Source: Thermofilum sp. NZ13 (GTDB lineage Archaea; Thermoproteota; Thermoprotei; Thermofilales; Thermofilaceae). From it: a DNA stretch of 64,000 nt. The stretch lies in assembly GCA_002855745.1 (NCBI GenBank), contig NDWX01000006.1, positions 1 to 64,000 on the forward strand, read 5' to 3'. Positions 33,171-40,750 of the stretch are shown piece by piece; within the stretch, counting starts at the first letter, position 1; each line of letters starts with the position of its first letter. The position numbers and the translations under genes are program-made. The notes under the pieces are model-generated. The model ran no database searches. It was not told the DNA's origin and worked only from the letters and a program-made list of their open reading frames with translations.

Positions 33171-33524
33171 ATGCGGCGCGGTGCGTCTGGTGTAGCTTCA
33201 GCTCTACTCTCTGAGAGCGCTCTCGCATGGCTACTGCTGGCTTTTTCCATCGCGATCGCGGCCGGCCTCGTCTACGTTCTGGCCGAGAGACCCCCATTCT
33301 CCCTTGGAACGTACATCATCTACCCGGGCACAGGCTCCCAGACCACGAGCGAGTTCCTGGTACTTCTCTTCCTGTACGCTCTCGCCGTAGCCGGGCTACT
33401 GCTGGTTTACGAGGCCCCGAGGTACAGGTCCAGGCCGAACCTAGCAACAATGTTTCTAGTGACGGGTATCGTCTTGGCGTTCATCTCCGTGACCCTGCTT
33501 TTGACGGTCTACGGCATGAAGTAA
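33171..33524 (+). CDS. Small three-helix membrane protein of unknown function
   Basis: 117 aa with three predicted transmembrane helices (LAWLLLAFSIAIAAGLVYVL, FLVLLFLYALAVAGLLLVY, TMFLVTGIVLAFISVTLLL). The loop between helices 1 and 2 (PPFSLGTYIIYPGTGSQT) is short. I do not recognise the family. A TATA box AAGTATATACA is 33 nt upstream. Its TAA overlaps the ATG of the P-loop ATPase (TAATG), so the two are translationally coupled and probably act together at the membrane. Confidence 0.75.
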   Translation: MRRGASGVASALLSESALAWLLLAFSIAIAAGLVYVLAERPPFSLGTYIIYPGTGSQTTSEFLVLLFLYALAVAGLLLVYEAPRYRSRPNLATMFLVTGIVLAFISVTLLLTVYGMK

Positions 33525-34111
33525 TGATCCCGAGGGTTTTTCTCAGAGCTTTGGGTAAGCCGGGCCTGCACGTAGTCTACGGTGGCCCGTCATCCTTCAA
33601 GACAGCTTTCTCGCTCTTCGCTGCGCTCCACCTAACAAAGTCCAAGGTGCTGTACGTCGGGCTGGCCAGGCACTCGCTCTTACACCCTGAGCCCAGCGAC
33701 CGCTTGGCCGTCACCGCGATTCCAAACCTTAAGCAGGAACTGCACTTCCTCCTCAGCTTAGACCTAATCCCGGATAACATAGACGTCGTGGTCTACGACG
33801 GCTTCTCGGCTTACTACCTGCCCCTCCGTTTCTACATGCGTGAAAGCGCTATCACAAGGCTGCAGTTGCTCGCCGCGTCGAAGCTCTACGCTCTATCCAT
33901 GACGAGGGCAGTGCCCGTGCTGGTGACGACGCAGGAGGTCTCAGGGAGGAGGCCTCTGGCGTACCGAGTTCTCAGATTTTACGCCCACGACTTCGTGAGG
34001 CTGGAGAGAACAGAGGCGGGGCTAAGGCTCGTCCTGACGGGAAAAGACCTTGATGAGAGGCTGTCTACCTCCTTGGAACCCGAGGAACTGGGTATTGAAA
34101 AGCAAAAATAA
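33524..34111 (+). CDS. RecA/KaiC-superfamily P-loop ATPase-like protein
   Basis: 195 aa. The Walker A-like motif GGPSSFKTAFSLF is near residue 20, in the FKT form seen in RadB- and KaiC-like proteins, and the Walker B-like VVVYDGFSAYY is near 88. VPVLVTTQEV follows, as in RecA-like folds. No DNA-binding extension is present. The start overlaps the stop of the three-helix membrane protein. Specific role unknown; RadB-like is possible but unproven. Confidence 0.72.
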   Translation: MIPRVFLRALGKPGLHVVYGGPSSFKTAFSLFAALHLTKSKVLYVGLARHSLLHPEPSDRLAVTAIPNLKQELHFLLSLDLIPDNIDVVVYDGFSAYYLPLRFYMRESAITRLQLLAASKLYALSMTRAVPVLVTTQEVSGRRPLAYRVLRFYAHDFVRLERTEAGLRLVLTGKDLDERLSTSLEPEELGIEKQK

Positions 34112-34206
34112 TCCTCCGGTCTTAAAACACTCGGGGTGCGACGCCTAGGCGCATCGCCTCGGAGTGCCGCGAGAAGGCGGGCTTACTCGCCCAGTTCATC
34201 AAGAGA

Positions 34207-34689
34207 ATGAAGGGCGACTTCGTACTGGATCAGCTAAGCCCCGAGCTCGTAGTCCCATGCGAACTGATCGACGAAACTATCGGTGAGCCGGTCCTAAGCG
34301 TCTACCTCACCTGGTCGCCTGAGAGGGCCAGCGAGGTCGTGGTAGCGGTGGACCCCGGGGAGTCGAAAGCCGGCCTCGTGATAGCAGTAGAGGACGACGT
34401 GCTGTTCGTCGGGCTCTCCACGCCTGAGGCGATCTCGAGAATCATAAGGGTGCTCTCGGCGCACTACAGGAAGGTGATCTTAATCGTGGGGCGAACACCC
34501 TCATCCGAGAGGCTACTAGCCGGCAACCCGCCAAACGTGAACGTAGTGTTCCTAGAGGAGGCGAATCTACCCACCTTAAAGCTAGGGGGCAAATTCAAAG
34601 ACGATGCCCTCGACGCGCTAAGGCTATACCTTAAAGGAAGAGCTCTGCTCGTGCAGAAGGCCGTGCAGGACGCTACCTCCTCCTCTTAA
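34207..34689 (+). CDS. RNase H-fold (RuvC/YqgF-like) protein
   Basis: 160 aa from ATG 34207. VVVAVDPGESKAGLVIA near residue 45 matches the first strand of RuvC/YqgF-type RNase H folds (Asp, then G/S/K). KVILIVGRTPSSERLL near 95 and DDALDALRLYL near 140 supply the remaining expected elements. In-frame codons upstream (RRIASECREKAGLLAQFIKR) look coding, but no ATG, GTG or TTG is found before them, so an unusual start or an error is possible. Possible nuclease; substrate unknown. Confidence 0.65.
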   Translation: MKGDFVLDQLSPELVVPCELIDETIGEPVLSVYLTWSPERASEVVVAVDPGESKAGLVIAVEDDVLFVGLSTPEAISRIIRVLSAHYRKVILIVGRTPSSERLLAGNPPNVNVVFLEEANLPTLKLGGKFKDDALDALRLYLKGRALLVQKAVQDATSSS

Positions 34690-34834
34690 CCTTAACCTCT
34701 ACAGGCCTCCAGTCGATCTCGCGACCGCACCTCGGGCAACGCCCACCCACAGAGGCGTAGATCTTGTAGAGGTTGGGTACCTTGCTACCCTTGTAGAACA
34801 CGTAACCGCACTTGCTGCACACAACGGTTATCAT
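34673..34834 (-). CDS. Small zinc-ribbon protein (53 aa)
   Basis: Begins MITVVCSKCGYVFYKGSKVP and later has GRCPRCGREIDWRPVEV, then a basic tail KVKRRR. Two CxxCG knuckles about 25 residues apart form a zinc ribbon. A TATA box (AAATATAT near 34863) is about 28 nt before the ATG, so the mRNA is leaderless. Its stop lies inside the end of the convergent RNase H-fold gene. Small archaeal zinc ribbons of this kind are often ribosome- or RNA-polymerase-associated, but I do not recognise this one. Confidence 0.78.
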   Translation of the reverse strand: MITVVCSKCGYVFYKGSKVPNLYKIYASVGGRCPRCGREIDWRPVEVKVKRRR

Positions 34835-35252
34835 TGACCTGAATATCGGCGCTCAGAGATATATTTGCTTGCCCAGAGTTTAGCCTCCCTGAAAAGCCCC
34901 CTGAGCTTACAGAGCGAAACGCCTTCACTCTCGATCCCGCGCCCTTGCCCCTGTGTCCGATTCAGGCGAATATGGATCCGCGCATGCTGCAGGAAAACCG
35001 TAGGCTAGCTCGCGGCTCGACTTAAGGATAGGATGATGCGCCTGGAGAACAGAGCTCGTGAGGAATGCACGCGGGTCCTGAAGCAAAAAATGGGGGTAAG
35101 CTAGACTCTATCCGCGTCCAGCGATGCAGAGAAAATCTCACTGGCGTTTCTCGGTTGCAGGAAGAGATAAGGATGGGAAGCGAAAAGCAGTAGTAGTACG
35201 TGCTGGAGGGGGATGCACAAAAATAAATACCCGGGGTAAGAGCACCTATTCT
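34835..35252. other. Intergenic region before aglB
   Basis: No supported gene. A broken frame near 34971-35104 (MDPRMLQENRRLARGST, then RMMRLENRAREE in another frame) may be the residue of a small helical protein. The aglB TATA box AAAATAAATAC is at about 35218-35228. Confidence 0.4.
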
Positions 35253-37460
35253 GTGTCTGACAGGAGCGACACGCCATCGAAGAAGGTTGCGTCAGGACTC
35301 CTCAGGTTTCTAGAAGCACTTGGAGATACTAGGGCCGTGGTTGCAGTCATCCTAATCCTGGCATTCACTGTGACGCTGCTTGCGCGACTAGCCCCCCTCC
35401 ACTGGGGCACGTACTTGAACGAGTTCGACCCATACTACGAGTACTACCTCTCCGTCAAGATGTTAGAAAACGGCAACGGTAGTTTCCTCGGGGGCTTAGC
35501 CTGGTGGTACCACTGGTGGCTCGAGAACCCTAAGCCCAGGGACACCCTGTTCTGGGCGCCGAGCGGTAGAGACCTCAGGGGCACGAGCCAGCCCGGAGCA
35601 GCGTTCTTCACGGTAGCCACGTACGAGCTTCTCAGAGACCTCGGCCTCCAAGTCGACCTCTACTTCATCCACGGCATCATCGTCCCCGTCGGAGCCGCCT
35701 TCGCGGTCTTCACCGCTTACCTGCTGGGAAGGGAGCTCAAGGACGAGCGGGTGGGCGCGTTATCCGCGGTTATGATAGCGCTGAGCTGGGCGTACATGTA
35801 CAGGACCAACTACGGGGCCAAGCACGAGGGCCTAGCTATCCCCTTCATGCTTCTCGGCTTCTACCTATTCCTCTTAGCGTACCGCAGGAACTCCGTCCCG
35901 CTTGCCATCCTGGCAGGCCTCTCGCAGGGCATCGTTGTCCTGTCTTGGGGCGGATACCTCTACCCCTGGAACTTCCTCGCGCTACTCGCACTCTTATGGC
36001 TGCTCATCCACCCGGATGACAGGACGCTAGCCAAGGTCTATGTTGCCTCGAACGCCGTAATCACCCTCTTCGTCGCCACGACGCCGAGGTTCGGCCCTAA
36101 AACCGCCTTTCTCTCACTGGTAGGCTTCCTCCCGCTCGCCACCACCGTCTACGCCGTATTCCTGCTCACAGGCTTTTCCAGAATCAGAACCTTGAGCCCC
36201 TCCCAGATTAAGAAGGCCGGCCTCGCGGCCCTTGGAGTGCTGGCGGCCCTGCTCGCTGTGGCGACGATCACGGGTCTGACGTCACTGATCTCGGGCAGGA
36301 TCCTGGCCGTTGTCCTGCCTACGATAAGAGAGCCCGGAGTGACCACGGTGGCGGAGCACGCGGTTCCATCGTGGAACCAGCTATTCGACGACTTCCAATC
36401 GTCCATCGTTTTCGGCATATTTGCGGTGTTCATTTTAGCGAGGAGGATGAGGAGCGACCTCAAGGCTGCCTTCGCATCACTGTACCTTGCCACGTCCCTG
36501 TACTTCTCCTCATCGATAGTCAGGCTCATCCTGCTGCTCTCACCCGCAATATCGGTCGTTGCCTCGATGGGCCTCGTAGAGCTCTTCGATAGGGTGCTCG
36601 ACACTACCCGCACAGCGGCCTACAGGAGGCGTGGTGGCGGCAACGTTTCCGGCGCCGTGGTGGCCTTAGTCCTCGTGGTGCTGTTGCTGCTGTTTTCCCC
36701 GTCGATCCTGGGCTCCAAGGTACCGCTCTACTCGCATCAGCCTGCACTTATACTCACTTCCTCTATACCCATGGTCGACTACAACTACCAGTACATGGAC
36801 TGGATCTCCGCTCTGGAGTGGATCAAGCTGAACGTGCCGCGCGACGCGACGATAGCGACGTGGTGGGACTACGGCTACTGGATCAGCGTGAACACGGGGC
36901 GAAAGACCACCTGCGACAACGCGACCATAGACACCAGGCAGATCCAGAAAATAGCCAGGGCCTTCATGTCCGACGAGGACACGGCCCTCAGCATATTCAG
37001 AGAGCTGAACGTGACGTACGTGGTCGTCTTCGAGCCCCTACAGTCCCTCACCCTGTCCACAGGCGTTAACGTGTACTTCTCCATGATCCACCCCGCGCTC
37101 GGCGGAGACATGGCAAAGAGCCCGCAGATGCTGAAGTGGATAGGGCTCGACGCGGGAGACTACATCTACGGCTACAGAAACGGCTCGTACGCGTACCTCG
37201 ACCTCGGCAACAACCAGAGGATATACCTCCTGGTGCCAGCCGCAACGCCCCAAGCCCTAAACTCGACCCTCTACAGGATGATCTACACGAGAAACTACAA
37301 GCAGCAGGTGTTCATCTTCGACGCCTTCCTAGGGCAGCTCCAGGGCTACAACGGTCCCCACTACCTTCTCCAGCCACTGAAGAACTTCGAGCTAGTCTAC
37401 GTGTCCGAACCGAACGGCTGGGTGAAGGTATTCAAGGTTAAGGCAGCAGCATCACCATAA
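35253..37460 (+). CDS. aglB: Oligosaccharyltransferase AglB (STT3 family)
   Basis: About 735 aa. Transfers the lipid-linked glycan to Asn in N-x-S/T of surface proteins. N-terminal half: about 13 transmembrane helices with the first catalytic Asp in NEFDPYYEYY near residue 62. The signature WWDYGYW is near residue 537 in the soluble C-terminal domain. I chose GTG 35253 (SDRSDTPSKK) because AAAATAAATAC is about 28 nt upstream; the longer frame from 35124 would start before the promoter. A likely target is the N-x-S/T-rich surface protein at 15465. Confidence 0.95.
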   Translation: MSDRSDTPSKKVASGLLRFLEALGDTRAVVAVILILAFTVTLLARLAPLHWGTYLNEFDPYYEYYLSVKMLENGNGSFLGGLAWWYHWWLENPKPRDTLFWAPSGRDLRGTSQPGAAFFTVATYELLRDLGLQVDLYFIHGIIVPVGAAFAVFTAYLLGRELKDERVGALSAVMIALSWAYMYRTNYGAKHEGLAIPFMLLGFYLFLLAYRRNSVPLAILAGLSQGIVVLSWGGYLYPWNFLALLALLWLLIHPDDRTLAKVYVASNAVITLFVATTPRFGPKTAFLSLVGFLPLATTVYAVFLLTGFSRIRTLSPSQIKKAGLAALGVLAALLAVATITGLTSLISGRILAVVLPTIREPGVTTVAEHAVPSWNQLFDDFQSSIVFGIFAVFILARRMRSDLKAAFASLYLATSLYFSSSIVRLILLLSPAISVVASMGLVELFDRVLDTTRTAAYRRRGGGNVSGAVVALVLVVLLLLFSPSILGSKVPLYSHQPALILTSSIPMVDYNYQYMDWISALEWIKLNVPRDATIATWWDYGYWISVNTGRKTTCDNATIDTRQIQKIARAFMSDEDTALSIFRELNVTYVVVFEPLQSLTLSTGVNVYFSMIHPALGGDMAKSPQMLKWIGLDAGDYIYGYRNGSYAYLDLGNNQRIYLLVPAATPQALNSTLYRMIYTRNYKQQVFIFDAFLGQLQGYNGPHYLLQPLKNFELVYVSEPNGWVKVFKVKAAASP

Positions 37461-37767
37461 ATCCCGTTTTCTGGAACACAACACCCTTTTCTGAAGCAAG
37501 TTTCGCGTGAACGTCACATTTGTTCTGTTTGAACGAACCCTCCCATCTTTCTACGCCGAGGCAATGCTACTTTTTATCTCTTCCCTGAATTCTTCCCGTG
37601 TTAGACCTACGCTTTCCCTCGCCCGAGGGCTTTGTGGGGGGTTGTTGGTTGGTGCTCGAGCGTAGGCTAGAGCTGTGTAGTCACGGAGGCTGTGAAGGCT
37701 CCAGCGGCCTACCGCGGAGCCATGCGCTCGGGGGGCTGCAGGGAAAAGAGAGAGGGAAAAGCGGTTC
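37461..37767. other. Left part of the second mobile-element relic
   Basis: About 90 bp of AT-rich spacer after aglB, then element copy d (37554-37662), then about 100 bp of GC-rich DNA with no gene. The spacer has no conserved frame. Confidence 0.5.
37554..37662 (-). repeat. Dispersed 110-bp element, copy d
   Basis: Best match to copy a. On the minus strand: CTCGAGCACC, CCCTCGGGCGAGGGAAAG, GGTCTAACACGGGAAGAA, CAGGGAAGAGATAAAAAG, then TAGCATTGCCTCGG. It lies left of, and in the same relative orientation to, the structured repeat copy 2, as element f does to copy 3. Confidence 0.65.
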
Positions 37768-37929
37768 TCAGCCGAGGAGCTTGAGCCGTATGTACTTCGA
37801 GAGGCTCAGGCCCCTCTTCCCCGCCCCCCTCAGCCTCTCCCTCTCGGCCGGCGTCACGCGCACACGGACTATCTCAGAGCACTCAGCTTGCTCGAGCGCG
37901 GCATGGTAGTCCGAAGCGTAGGCGAACAC
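37768..37929 (-). CDS. Small ribbon-helix-helix (CopG/Arc-like) protein
   Basis: 53 aa from GTG 37929. The C-terminal two thirds read SEIVRVRVTPAERERLRG, then GKRGLSLSKYIRLKLLG, the classical beta-strand, helix, helix of RHH DNA-binding proteins (antitoxins, plasmid copy-number regulators). A TATA box TTATAAACG is about 25 nt before the start, so the mRNA is leaderless and the gene may be alive. It is divergent from the decayed gene at 37970-38304. A homologous promoter region (CATAAGCGTTTACACA) is seen near 6770 next to the related pseudogene. Too short to appear in routine gene calling. Confidence 0.72.
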   Translation of the reverse strand: MFAYASDYHAALEQAECSEIVRVRVTPAERERLRGAGKRGLSLSKYIRLKLLG

Positions 37930-37969
37930 AGCTTGTGTGAGCGTTTATAACCCCCCTCACGCGCTTAGC

Positions 37970-38304
37970 CTCGACCATCGAGGCTAAGCGCCGAGATTTG
38001 AGAGAGCGTTGCGAGGCCAGTCAGCCCGAGCCACCTCGTAACGCTCTGGGGCCTACGCGAGCCGAAGCCGCTAAGCAAAGCGTTCGCTACGAGGAACACC
38101 AGGCACACTGCTCCGGCTGGAGAGGCTCCGCTCACCAGCTTCATCAGGGAGGCCGTCGCCGGCAACGTGAGGTACGTCTACCTCACTGAGAGGGCCTGCG
38201 GACCGCTTGTGCTACTTGGCTACAGCCTCGAGGAGCTGATGTGCGGCGGTGCCGCCTTTAGGCTCATCAGTCGCTTAGCTTCATCTGCCTCCAGTACAGC
38301 ATGA
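37970..38304 (+). pseudogene. Fragment of the wHTH-like mobile-element gene
   Basis: The frame ending in TGA at 38302-38304 contains ESVARPVSPSHLVTL, KPLSKAFATRNTRHTAPAG, SFIREAVAGNVRYVYLTERA and LLGYSLEELMCGG. It shares TRNTRH with the minus-strand pseudogene near 6.6 kb and GNVRYVYLTERACG with 1-156. A TGA at 37999-38001 sits at the same place as the TGA at 6704-6702 of the homologue. No start codon lies in frame between that stop and residue 60, so the gene is not functional as it stands. Confidence 0.6.
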
Positions 38305-38417
38305 CCGTTATTATGTGGCTGCATATCCTCGCCTGTGCACGTAGCCGTAAGCCATGGAGAAGCAGCCAGCCTTTAACAGAGTGTAACGATGTTATACTTT
38401 CAGTGTAATCATCGGAA
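38149..38417 (+). repeat. Segment B, partner of 1-270
   Basis: Aligns with bases 1-270 throughout, ending at ATCATCGGAA in both. It is joined directly to the structured repeat (38418 onward), whereas at locus 1 about 2.2 kb including the TnpB-like gene lie between. This is the pattern of an internally deleted, non-autonomous copy. Confidence 0.8.
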
Positions 38418-38560
38418 CAGCCGGCTGCTCCTCCCCGGAAGCCCCCTCGAGGGGCAGGCCCGAAGAGGGCGATGCAACGCCCCCGTGGGGCGACCCCGAG
38501 GCCGACCAAAGGATGACGACAAATTTAAGGGGGGCCAGCGGGGGCAGAAAAGCAGGAGCG
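38418..38560 (+). repeat. Structured repeat copy 2
   Basis: Nearly identical to 2474-2612 over about 140 bp: CCGGCTGCTCCTCCCCGG, CCCCTCGAGGGG, GACCCCGAGGCCGACC, GGATGACGACAAATTTAAGG, GGGGGCAGAAAAG and GAGCG end. It lacks the first 50 bp of copy 1. Its 3' end runs into the minus-strand methyltransferase gene and supplies that gene's last codons and stop. Confidence 0.85.
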
Positions 38561-39589
38561 CCAAACTGACCTCGTGAGGCTTGAGTGCTCGCGAATCCAG
38601 CAGATCTCCTCGCACCCCAAATCCCTCAACTCTGCATTGGCGCCTTCATATGGATAAAGGAAAACGCACGACCCTCTCTTCTTTAGAGCCTCCTTTACAC
38701 GCCGAAGTGCGAGTTTGAGTGTTTCATCGGGGCTTCGCCCCTTTGCGGAGGCGAGCCGGCCGTACGGCGGATCAAATGCTATCGAGTCCACAGCATTCGC
38801 CCTTAAAGGGAGCATTGAAGCGTCTGAAAGTATGAGGTCTACTCTTTCGTAGAGGCCGTGGAAAATCGCGTTCCTCCGAGTCCCCCGAACCGGTCTGTAG
38901 TGTATTTCAACCCCCACCGCGTAAAACCCTAAAAGAGCCGCTTCTATGAGCGTGCTACCCGAGCCGCAGAACGGGTCCAGAAACGTCCTGGTCTCGTTAC
39001 TTGAACCGGGTCCCTGAGTGGATAAGTTTACTAGGAAGAGAGCCAACTTCGGTGAAAGAGCTGAGAACTGCAAGTACGGTCTCTTCTCGGGTGAGCGATA
39101 CGTGAATCTATCTCTCCTGAAGCTGTGAAATATCTCACCCCAGTAAGCTTTCTCTCTTGCGAAGTCTACTAGAAGGAAAAATCTTTGACCATGCTCGGGA
39201 TAAATTTCACCAAGAGAGAGGTTGCTCTTCTGGATAAATTTTCCCAAAAGGCAGTTCACTACCCGGACTTTATTTGGTTTTTCACCAATGATGACTATCT
39301 TGACTGAGCGAAACCACTCCTTGCTTCCTGGTTCCGCCTCCAGGGTGCAATCCCCAATCTCCACCTCTTCTCTAACAACAATGACGTCGCTCAATGTTAC
39401 AGACCGGTATGCGTGCTCCATCAGCTCTCCTAGGTCGACGCTTCCCTCCACCTCGTAGAGGTTCCTGCTCAACTCCCTTACAACTCCACTTCCCGATAAT
39501 AAACGAAGCATATTGGAGATGTCTACTTGGCTACATTCTCCGAGATTCCATTTGAATACTAGGAGTAGCTTACTTACGTTGCGATCCAA
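38525..39589 (-). CDS. tRNA (guanine-N2) methyltransferase, Trm11/TrmG10-like
   Basis: 354 aa. An N-terminal THUMP-like region is followed by a Rossmann methyltransferase: FLDPFCGSGSTLIEAAL near residue 200 (SAM site) and AFDPPYGR near 273 (catalytic NPPY-type motif for exocyclic amine methylation). Likely modifies G10 or nearby in tRNA. The last about 12 residues (RSCFSAPAGPP) and the stop TAA are encoded inside the structured repeat copy 2, so an insertion at the 3' end has replaced the original C-terminus. Confidence 0.85.
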   Translation of the reverse strand: MDRNVSKLLLVFKWNLGECSQVDISNMLRLLSGSGVVRELSRNLYEVEGSVDLGELMEHAYRSVTLSDVIVVREEVEIGDCTLEAEPGSKEWFRSVKIVIIGEKPNKVRVVNCLLGKFIQKSNLSLGEIYPEHGQRFFLLVDFAREKAYWGEIFHSFRRDRFTYRSPEKRPYLQFSALSPKLALFLVNLSTQGPGSSNETRTFLDPFCGSGSTLIEAALLGFYAVGVEIHYRPVRGTRRNAIFHGLYERVDLILSDASMLPLRANAVDSIAFDPPYGRLASAKGRSPDETLKLALRRVKEALKKRGSCVFLYPYEGANAELRDLGCEEICWIREHSSLTRSVWRSCFSAPAGPP

Positions 39590-39592
39590 GTA

Positions 39593-40663
39593 TTACCTCC
39601 CGCTTTTCCTCTCAAGAGGCATTATTGCTACCGAGAAAACCACGAACCCTAGAACTATGAAAGACCATGTTAGAATCGCTCTTATGTCACCTCCTCCGGA
39701 GAGGTATTTGGCAACCTCTACCAGCAACTGCCGAGATATGAGGATCGTAGTAATCGCGAAGGCATCTGAGTACAGCAGCGGCTTACGCGATAAGATGGCG
39801 TCTACTAACTTACCGAAGATTAGCAGGGCAACCGACAGAACGAGTAGATCTACAACTATTAGCTGGGCTCCCACCGGAGCTATAAGCATATCTCCGAGAG
39901 CGTTCCAGACCCCCTTGGAGAGGCTTTGGACGAAGACCGATAGACCCTGTATAACGCCCAAGAGCAGTAGCAGCGAAGAAAGTAGCAGGGTGGCGAACGT
40001 TATCGGCCTCGAAGCGTAGATTTCTCGTAGTGCCACGTCGAGCTCATACCCTTTTACGAAAAGAGCGGCCCCTGTGAGAAGTAGTATGATGGGCCATACA
40101 AACTGCGGAACCAGCGTCGAGAGGACGACGTAAGCTACTAGGACGGCTCCAGTTAAACCTAGGGAGTATCTACGGTACTTTTCCTCCGTCACGAGCTTCT
40201 TTAGGTAGTTGACCATTAGGACGAATGTCTCCTCTACTCCGCGAGACTGCTGAACGATCACACGCCTAATTGAGATGAGTGGAAGCCTGGATTGTATAAG
40301 CGGTGCGACCGCCTCATCTGTAGGTCCGTCTGACACGAGTATTGCTCCCGTGTACTTATCTTTGGATAGGATAGAGTCGAGCTCGCGTAGTATTTTCATG
40401 TCAGCTTCAACTCCCTCCTCCTCCACGCCTGCCAGCAGGGCAACCTCGACTTTGCCTTCATACCCTTTTGCCTTGAGCTCCCTGTACGTTTGGATAGCCG
40501 CGAAGAGGGCGTTAGAGTCTGAGTCCTCTGGACGCCTCAGAATGTAGTCGAGCGCGATCTTCAGAATGCTTTCTTCTCCTACGACCGGTGTGGATACGCC
40601 TAGAGTATCACCCACATCGTTGTCCCTATCCACGCATAGGACAAGTACCTTGCCTTCCTCCAT
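39593..40663 (-). CDS. DUF373-family membrane protein
   Basis: 356 aa. The N-terminal soluble domain of about 150 residues begins VLVLCVDRDNDVG and contains LVSDGPTDEAVAP near residue 110. It is followed by about seven transmembrane helices. This is the archaeal DUF373 layout, conserved but without known function. Its ATG is preceded by AT-rich DNA shared with the convergent-side spacer; the downstream methyltransferase gene starts 3 bp after its stop, so the two may be co-transcribed. Confidence 0.85.
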   Translation of the reverse strand: MEEGKVLVLCVDRDNDVGDTLGVSTPVVGEESILKIALDYILRRPEDSDSNALFAAIQTYRELKAKGYEGKVEVALLAGVEEEGVEADMKILRELDSILSKDKYTGAILVSDGPTDEAVAPLIQSRLPLISIRRVIVQQSRGVEETFVLMVNYLKKLVTEEKYRRYSLGLTGAVLVAYVVLSTLVPQFVWPIILLLTGAALFVKGYELDVALREIYASRPITFATLLLSSLLLLLGVIQGLSVFVQSLSKGVWNALGDMLIAPVGAQLIVVDLLVLSVALLIFGKLVDAILSRKPLLYSDAFAITTILISRQLLVEVAKYLSGGGDIRAILTWSFIVLGFVVFSVAIMPLERKSGR

Positions 40664-40750
40664 ACCGACTGAGAGTATATCTACTCTCGAAGGATTATAT
40701 TATTATCTACCAGGAGGCCTCGAGTAAACACCGTCCAGAAAGATCTATCT

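Noticed and set aside
33227-33523. Long N-terminal extension of the RecA-like ATPase
   Set aside because: It would overlap the three-helix membrane gene in another frame and looks like frame-shadow sequence; ATG 33524 within TAATG is a natural coupled start.
35031-35095. C/D box sRNA candidate (ATGATG ... CTGA)
   Set aside because: C box is imperfect, no D' box was found and no rRNA target was tested; too weak to list.
37999-38001. TGA as selenocysteine
   Set aside because: No redox motif around it and no SECIS-like hairpin noted; the gene has no start codon downstream and looks dead.
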